A DNA stretch of 64,000 nucleotides from Chlamydiota bacterium. GTDB lineage: Bacteria; Chlamydiota; Chlamydiia; Chlamydiales; JAAKFR01. Both the position numbers and the translations under genes were made by a program. The DNA lies in contig JAJFLY010000006.1 in the NCBI GenBank assembly GCA_021772455.1, positions 206,677-270,676 on the forward strand, read 5' to 3'. The notes under the pieces are model-generated. The model did not search any database and had not been told where the DNA came from. It saw only the letters and a program-made list of their open reading frames with translations. Numbering within the stretch: position 1 is the stretch's first letter; each line of letters opens with the position of its first letter. Below are positions 59,202 to 64,000 of this stretch, one piece after another.

Positions 59202-59783
59202 ATGCACTTCACCCTCCCTCTCGACTCAAAAGCGCCCGATTTCTCGCTTCCCGCGACTGACAAAGGAAAATACACCCTAGCCAGTTTTGCAGGCGCAAAA
59301 GTGCTAGTTATATTTTTTACTTGTAATCACTGCCCCTACGTCATTAATTCCGACGAGGTCACACGCCAAACGGCTGAGAAATTCAAGTCTCGAGGGGTTC
59401 AATTTGTAGGAATCAACTCAAATAGCAAACACATATATGAGCAAGATGCATTCGAACATATGATCGAGCGAATGGAGACCCACAACTTTCCCTGGACCTA
59501 CCTTTATGATGAATCGCAAGATGTAGCTCGCGCGTATGGTGCCTTGCGCACGCCTCACTTCTACGTTTTCGATGAGCATAGAAAGCTCATCTATTGTGGG
59601 CGGGGCGTAGATAGCCCTCGAGACACATCCAAGATGACGGAAAACACCCTAGAAAACGCCCTAGAAGAACATCTATCTGGAAAACAGATCTCGACCCCCC
59701 TCACCAACCCGATCGGCTGTAACGTTAAGTGGGAGGGGAAAGACGCCCACTGGATGCCTCCCCAGGCGTGTGATCTTGTCTAA
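59202..59783 (+). CDS. redoxin-type thioredoxin-fold protein
   Basis: The 193-residue protein resembles AhpC/TSA-related redoxins: [21 protein letters not shown], then [12 protein letters not shown] with a CxxC pair (C41, C44), FVGINSNS and [19 protein letters not shown] with the cis-Pro (TPHF). This subgroup is usually annotated as thioredoxin family protein and may reduce peroxides or act as a disulfide reductase. No signal peptide, so cytoplasmic. Convergent with the next gene (4-bp overlap). Confidence 0.85.
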   Translation: MHFTLPLDSKAPDFSLPATDKGKYTLASFAGAKVLVIFFTCNHCPYVINSDEVTRQTAEKFKSRGVQFVGINSNSKHIYEQDAFEHMIERMETHNFPWTYLYDESQDVARAYGALRTPHFYVFDEHRKLIYCGRGVDSPRDTSKMTENTLENALEEHLSGKQISTPLTNPIGCNVKWEGKDAHWMPPQACDLV

Positions 59784-62700
59784 ACCAAAGAATCCGGCAG
59801 TTCGCTAGAAGCTCCTTCGGATGTGTTGCCTTGTGGGACTAATTCAATACTAGGCTCTTGCACACCAAACACAGGGTTAGGGCTTTCTTGATCAACAAAG
59901 CCCTCCGTCGGTCGCTCGAGAGCCCTTGCTGCGCCATGTGTGATGGTAAATTCACGAAAGATCGCTTTATTCGGGTCACCTGGGTAATAGACCTTCACTA
60001 TCACCTCATCGTAAGGGGTATCTTCAAGTATGCAGTCATTTTTCAAAACTGTCATCGTCTCATCAAGGTAATATCCATGACCAAAGGAGGACCCTGTCTT
60101 AGGAAGAAGATTGCCTTTATTATCAAAAATTTCAATTTCTCCAATTAGATGAGCTTCTTCCATTTCATCTACAATGGAATAGCCTTGAAAAGGTTGTCCT
60201 TTGGAAGCATCAATCGTCTGCTGCTGATAGCGGCTTGTACAAAAACAGTTGTAGAAGCAAGCTCTTACTTTTTCCACACGTTTTGGAGCTCTAATTCCAA
60301 AAATTATTCCACTCACAGCCAAACCACTTAATAACCCTCCAAAATAGAGAATTGGCCCCCATTTTCCAACACGTACATCTACTTCTACATTAATTTTTGT
60401 CTCCAGACTCCCGGAACGGACAACAAGACTCACTATAATGGGAGAAGGAAAAAACGGCAGAACATCAAGCCAAGCGCGTGGATTTGCAATAAGCTTACGT
60501 TGCTCAGCCTCTGTTAGCTTGAGCCAGCTCGGAACCTTATCAATATCATCTGCCAGTGAATAGGCATAACGCGCTTCTTGAGCTTTATCTCCATAAATAT
60601 CAAGAGCAAGATCGGAAGGTAATAGCTTTTCAGCTTCGTTATCAAGAACTGCTCGCATAGATATCGATGGATTTTTTGCAAATGGGGGCAAGTTGGTTAC
60701 GACATCGACTACTAGACCGATGGATCTCTGAATTCCTGTCACACCGTCAGCCACCGCAAATGTTAATCGCAAAGTTTCGGTATCACTTAGAGATGGGGTA
60801 CCACTTATACTGGTATTATCAAACTCTAGCCAATGAGAAATAGGAAGCCCACGCACTTCTAAATTTAATGGATTTCCATCCGAAGCATTATAAATACCTG
60901 AAAGATCTTGTACATATCGCTCACCTATTCGAGCAAAGGTTTTGGGCACTCCATCAGCTTCTATTTCAGGCCTAAGGGTCGGTCCATGGATAAAGACCAC
61001 CTGAAGTGTCGTTTCCCGCGTCGCCCCTAAGCTATCACTTGCCCTGACACGTAATGTCTCAGGCCCCAAATTACTTGGGGCGCTGTTCGTAATAACACCC
61101 GTATCAGGCTCCATAACAAACCCTGGCAGAGGTGGGACTAGCTCAAAGGTCAGCGTGCGTCCACCAAGGTGAGTAAACGCTCCACTTGTAGCTATTTCAA
61201 GAGGGGCACCTCGAACGCCATATCTGGAAGGGAGCGATGATACGGTAATGACAGGCTTGATATTGAAAACCATGGATATGACTGCTGTGCTAGCATTTGC
61301 CCCGCTTCCTAATGCGGTTATATTTACTCGATGCAACCCTGCGGTCCCTCCTCCAGGAGTGCCTACTAATTCATAGGTTGGACGAAGGTAACTTACTTGT
61401 AACGATCCATCAATCATAAAAATATGATCTTTTCCCAATACAGCTTGTTTGAACGAAGACGAAGTCGGTGCTAAAATCGTTGTCACTACCTTAGGAGTTG
61501 AAGGTACGGTATAGTCTAAAATCCAGTATTTACTCGAACTGAGAAAGCAAGCAAGAAGCTTACCATCAGGTTCTTCCTTGACAACCAATCCTTTCGGAAG
61601 AGAAATCGCATAGGAACTTAAGTGATTCGGCTCATTGGATATGTCGTAAAGACGCACCTCCGTTTCTGTACACACAAATAATAAATCCTTATGCAAGCGA
61701 AAGCTCTTCAAATTACTTAGATTATGTATTGTACCTCGTAAGACAGGAAGCGTGGAATTGCTGTGCAAACCGTAAATTTCAACAACTTCCGGAGTCATTA
61801 AAGGAGCACTTGAATTGGTTCCACCCCATGCCATATTATTTCCATCTACAACAAAGCAATCGGTGAGAGAACTTCTAATCACCGACATAGAACCAGCTAG
61901 AAATATGTTCTCTGGTTGAATTAAATTAATGCTATAAAGGACAGCATCGTACGTAATGAAGTGTTCCATTACAACATATGCCATGTGGCCTTGGACAACA
62001 TATGACGATATCCGATCAAGAGAGGAGGGGAGCAGGAGGAAAAACTCTCTAGAGATAAGTGGCTCAGAAACAAGGTCAGGATCCTGAGTTGTTACTCCTA
62101 TAATATCAATAACCGAAAAATTGTAACTGTTTGAGAGCATACCAGCGCCCATATTAGAAAATAGACGCGTGTTGTTATGATACGGATAATAACTGACAGC
62201 AGAAGGAAGTACAGCCTCCCTAATAACACTTAACTCAGGAATATTTGCTAAATCGATAAGGGCTATCCTAGAAGGGATTATTGAAAGAAGCCTCTTATCA
62301 TCTAGGAGAGCAGCCGAATCCGTTGGAATATTTGTAGCAGGAGTTTCAAATTGCAAGGGATGGCTAATGAAATTAATACCTCTTGGCACCCCTGTTGCAT
62401 TAAGCAGAAGAGGACCTTCTCCTGCGCTCTCTAAAGTAGGACCCACATTTTGAATAATACTTAATGGAAACTCTTCTGTAGCATTGACCGTGAAAGTCGT
62501 AGCTGCTGCTCCAGGAAGTAATTGAAAGTTTTCTATCTGCTCAAAACACCGACCCAAAAAACCAAAGAACGAGGATCCACAATACTTTATCACATCAACT
62601 GTCGGGGCTAATACATGCTCTCCAATCACATGTCCGATCGACCGAGGAGCAAGCTCTACTGAACCGTCTGCTGATTCATACAATCGATTTCCTTGAATGC

Positions 62701-62815
62701 TGTGATCGATCGCACCATCTTCTCTATATCCATTCTCATAAGTTCCGTAATACACAGCTCCAGGATCACCCTGACTTGTGCAACTGCCCTGCATTCTTCC
62801 TGATAGTGGACCCAT
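59780..62815 (-). CDS. large cadherin/dystroglycan-like membrane protein
   Basis: The 1011-residue protein has no obvious signal peptide. Residues about 110-480 contain repeated [15 protein letters not shown] / [11 protein letters not shown] / [13 protein letters not shown] units, like the LVIVD beta-propeller repeats. Residues about 510-790 form two or three Ig/cadherin-like domains of the CADG/He_PIG type ([73 protein letters not shown]). A membrane helix at about 819-841 is followed by a Cys-rich stretch and a 170-residue tail. The order propeller, CADG domains, membrane helix, cytoplasmic tail recalls eukaryotic dystroglycan-type adhesion proteins. Role in host interaction is inference. 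A weak promoter (TTGGAA, 17 bp, TAATTT) lies upstream. Confidence 0.65.
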   Translation of the reverse strand: MGPLSGRMQGSCTSQGDPGAVYYGTYENGYREDGAIDHSIQGNRLYESADGSVELAPRSIGHVIGEHVLAPTVDVIKYCGSSFFGFLGRCFEQIENFQLLPGAAATTFTVNATEEFPLSIIQNVGPTLESAGEGPLLLNATGVPRGINFISHPLQFETPATNIPTDSAALLDDKRLLSIIPSRIALIDLANIPELSVIREAVLPSAVSYYPYHNNTRLFSNMGAGMLSNSYNFSVIDIIGVTTQDPDLVSEPLISREFFLLLPSSLDRISSYVVQGHMAYVVMEHFITYDAVLYSINLIQPENIFLAGSMSVIRSSLTDCFVVDGNNMAWGGTNSSAPLMTPEVVEIYGLHSNSTLPVLRGTIHNLSNLKSFRLHKDLLFVCTETEVRLYDISNEPNHLSSYAISLPKGLVVKEEPDGKLLACFLSSSKYWILDYTVPSTPKVVTTILAPTSSSFKQAVLGKDHIFMIDGSLQVSYLRPTYELVGTPGGGTAGLHRVNITALGSGANASTAVISMVFNIKPVITVSSLPSRYGVRGAPLEIATSGAFTHLGGRTLTFELVPPLPGFVMEPDTGVITNSAPSNLGPETLRVRASDSLGATRETTLQVVFIHGPTLRPEIEADGVPKTFARIGERYVQDLSGIYNASDGNPLNLEVRGLPISHWLEFDNTSISGTPSLSDTETLRLTFAVADGVTGIQRSIGLVVDVVTNLPPFAKNPSISMRAVLDNEAEKLLPSDLALDIYGDKAQEARYAYSLADDIDKVPSWLKLTEAEQRKLIANPRAWLDVLPFFPSPIIVSLVVRSGSLETKINVEVDVRVGKWGPILYFGGLLSGLAVSGIIFGIRAPKRVEKVRACFYNCFCTSRYQQQTIDASKGQPFQGYSIVDEMEEAHLIGEIEIFDNKGNLLPKTGSSFGHGYYLDETMTVLKNDCILEDTPYDEVIVKVYYPGDPNKAIFREFTITHGAARALERPTEGFVDQESPNPVFGVQEPSIELVPQGNTSEGASSELPDSLV

Positions 62816-62947
62816 TGTTTTTCCTTAAGCTGGTGTAAAGTATAGAGGGAACTATGAAGAAAAATTAATTTTAAATAAAGAATATTCCAAATCCTCGCTG
62901 ATGCCCCTAGACGTGTATTTTAGCGTAAAACACTAAACTTGTACCGA

Positions 62948-63169
62948 CTAGGATTTTTTCATTTCTCGCAAAATTCTAGGGACTTTACCCTCTCCTGTTT
63001 TAAGGAATTTCATGTATTCCTTCATGTCGAGATCGCGAAACTCATCCACATCCTCATCAGTGTAAATACCCACAGAATTATCTTTAACCTCTTTTATGAG
63101 CTCAAGAATGCCCTTCAAGAAATCTTGCTGCATTTTATCACACGCTTCTTTTAGATCCTCATCGCTCAT
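62948..63169 (-). CDS. small acidic protein of unknown function
   Basis: The 73-residue protein is entirely helical by composition, with an acidic N-terminal half (MSDEDLKEACDKMQQDF) and a basic C-terminus. An AAGGAGT ribosome site lies just upstream of the ATG at 63169. I recognise no family. A hairpin (GTGTTTTA and TAAAATACAC arms, about 62920-62936) lies after its stop and may be part of a terminator. Confidence 0.5.
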   Translation of the reverse strand: MSDEDLKEACDKMQQDFLKGILELIKEVKDNSVGIYTDEDVDEFRDLDMKEYMKFLKTGEGKVPRILREMKKS

Positions 63170-63211
63170 AGTGACTCCTTATGATAAAAATTAATCAGTA
63201 TCCTATCATGA

Positions 63212-63751
63212 TTAAGCATTTTTTTTGGAAATCTCACCTAATAATTCTTCGATTATCCAGCTCTCGTTGACTCTGTTGTGAGATTCCTTTTCAAAACAGA
63301 GGCATAACATTTTGCTCAAACAGATCGAAAATATGGCATTGCAAGTATTATATTTCTCCTGCTGATTGTCAATGTTTGCCTCCGTGCAACACTCAGCGCA
63401 AAACGCTCTCAAATGGTGTAATAAATTAACCTTAGCATCGTGAATTTTTGTAATCGTTTCTGAATGAATCTCTCCATAATCATTAATATAATCAGGATTA
63501 GCGCTATTGCTGTGAGCATCCTGCAAACCTTGACTTACCTTACGCCCCTCAAGTACCCTTTTAGTCGCTTCAATCCATTTGAAAAAGAGTGCCTTTTCAG
63601 CCCCTTGAAATTGCGCGGGGTGGTGGAATGTCTTTCTATCCTTTGGGTCGTCATTCTCATCAGGAACCAAAAGTTTATTTTCCAAGAGATCATCTTTTTC
63701 GAAATACCTGTTTACATAAAGGAAAAGGCCAATCAACGAGTAAAAGATCAT
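63212..63751 (-). CDS. protein of unknown function
   Basis: Up to 179 residues, starting with a short hydrophobic stretch (MIFYSLIGLFLYVNRYF) that may be an anchor. The rest is polar and helical with a Cys-rich area (FCAECCTEAN, then MLCLCFEKES). No family is recognised. It lies 42 bp upstream of the 62948 gene on the same strand, so they may be co-transcribed. The start codon is uncertain. Confidence 0.4.
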   Translation of the reverse strand: MIFYSLIGLFLYVNRYFEKDDLLENKLLVPDENDDPKDRKTFHHPAQFQGAEKALFFKWIEATKRVLEGRKVSQGLQDAHSNSANPDYINDYGEIHSETITKIHDAKVNLLHHLRAFCAECCTEANIDNQQEKYNTCNAIFSICLSKMLCLCFEKESHNRVNESWIIEELLGEISKKNA

Positions 63752-63912
63752 CGGTGGATACCGACACGATTCAGAAAGAAACCATATGGAAATAACTTTT
63801 CTTTTCGTGTTAACAGCATCAATTTTTATCTTCTCATCTTTCTTCTTGTGATAGGGTCTCCTTCTAAAGCTGGACAGGGTATAATAACCCGAAAACCAGG
63901 AGAAATGGATAG

Positions 63913-64000
63913 ATGGAACCTAAAATTAAAAGGTGGTCAGCAGCCAGAAAGACACAGATCATCATGGATCTACTGAGAGGATCAAAAGCTCTTGTCGACG
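63913..64000 (+). CDS. transposase N-terminus (partial, IS3-type OrfA-like)
   Basis: The frame from the ATG at 63913 runs off the window. Its first residues, MEPKIKRWSAARKTQIIMDL followed by LRGSKALVD, have the KRWSAxRKxxIVLxLLRGE pattern that begins helix-turn-helix transposase subunits of IS3-related elements. AGGAGA lies 9 bases upstream. The insertion sequence continues beyond 64000, so its ends and integrity cannot be judged. The 63752-63912 interval before it holds no gene that I can support. Confidence 0.6.
   Translation, partial: MEPKIKRWSAARKTQIIMDLLRGSKALVD

Noticed and set aside
63464..63976. 170-codon plus-strand frame near the right end
   Set aside because: Most of it is antisense to the 63212-63751 gene, and its 3' part overlaps the transposase start in another frame.
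1..64000. CRISPR array, tRNA or rRNA genes
   Set aside because: I saw no regularly spaced repeats, no cloverleaf with a TTCNANNC loop in the intergenic gaps, and no rRNA core sequences.

Overview
The window looks like a chromosomal segment of an environmental (Chlamydia-like) member of the phylum Chlamydiae; by eye the base composition is moderate, somewhat under 50% G+C. The evidence is gene content plus gene order that I recall from Chlamydia trachomatis. A T3SS translocator block (lcrH, copB, copD), a SAM-transporter-like gene, thrS, a ParA, a pGP6-D paralogue and a CT584-like gene recapitulate CT576 to CT584 with insertions. glyA, clpP, dapF and a UPF0158 gene match CT432 to CT429. kdsD, an E2-type acyltransferase and a gltT-like symporter match CT399 to CT401. 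A complete isocitrate dehydrogenase, a Rieske/cytochrome b complex, a cbb3 oxidase, gmhA and a GDP-mannose cluster go beyond the pathogenic Chlamydiaceae and point to an amoeba- or invertebrate-associated relative. Locus comparisons are from memory, not from a search.

Layout. 0-5.5 kb: the end of a UVR-domain gene, a DUF4143 ATPase, a methyltransferase and two paralogous helical-repeat proteins, one with an Inc-like hydrophobic hairpin. 5.5-16.7 kb: a DUF4396 membrane protein diverges from one tight respiratory operon encoding an FAD/Fe-S oxidoreductase, CcoS, Rieske protein, cytochrome b, a seven-haem cytochrome c, CcoN, CcoO with an unusual insertion, CcoQ and a haem-less CcoP. 16.7-23.4 kb: an OTU protease with a membrane hairpin, an Inc-like protein, then tatC-tatA-CT584-like-pGP6-like-parA-thrS on the minus strand. 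The Tat pair fits the twin-arginine signal of the Rieske protein.

23.4-28 kb: gmd, two glycosyltransferases and manC, a GDP-mannose-based glycan cluster. 28-37 kb: SAM-transporter-like gene, pgeF, the copD-copB-lcrH operon, a divergent PI3/PI4-kinase-like gene, a repeat element, xerC and a cysteine-rich autotransporter-like protein. A 106-bp direct repeat brackets xerC and the autotransporter and abuts a DUF4143 gene remnant. 37.5-44 kb: a 1132-residue USP-type deubiquitinase, two small paralogues, an ABC-F ATPase, folE and the RNase P RNA gene. 44-54 kb: a CdsZ-like protein, glyA-clpP-dapF-UPF0158, several small or membrane proteins, kdsD and icd. 54-64 kb: an E2 acyltransferase, dicarboxylate/glutamate symporter, lpxK, gmhA, a redoxin, a large cadherin-like membrane protein, two unknown proteins and the start of a transposase.

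Three themes tie the window together: a compact bc-multihaem-cbb3 respiratory module, host-directed proteins of eukaryotic type (OTU, USP and PI-kinase-like) close to T3SS translocators, and a recurring promoter layout in which the -10 hexamer ends 6 to 9 bases before the start codon, suggesting leaderless mRNAs. I found no tRNA, rRNA or CRISPR array.
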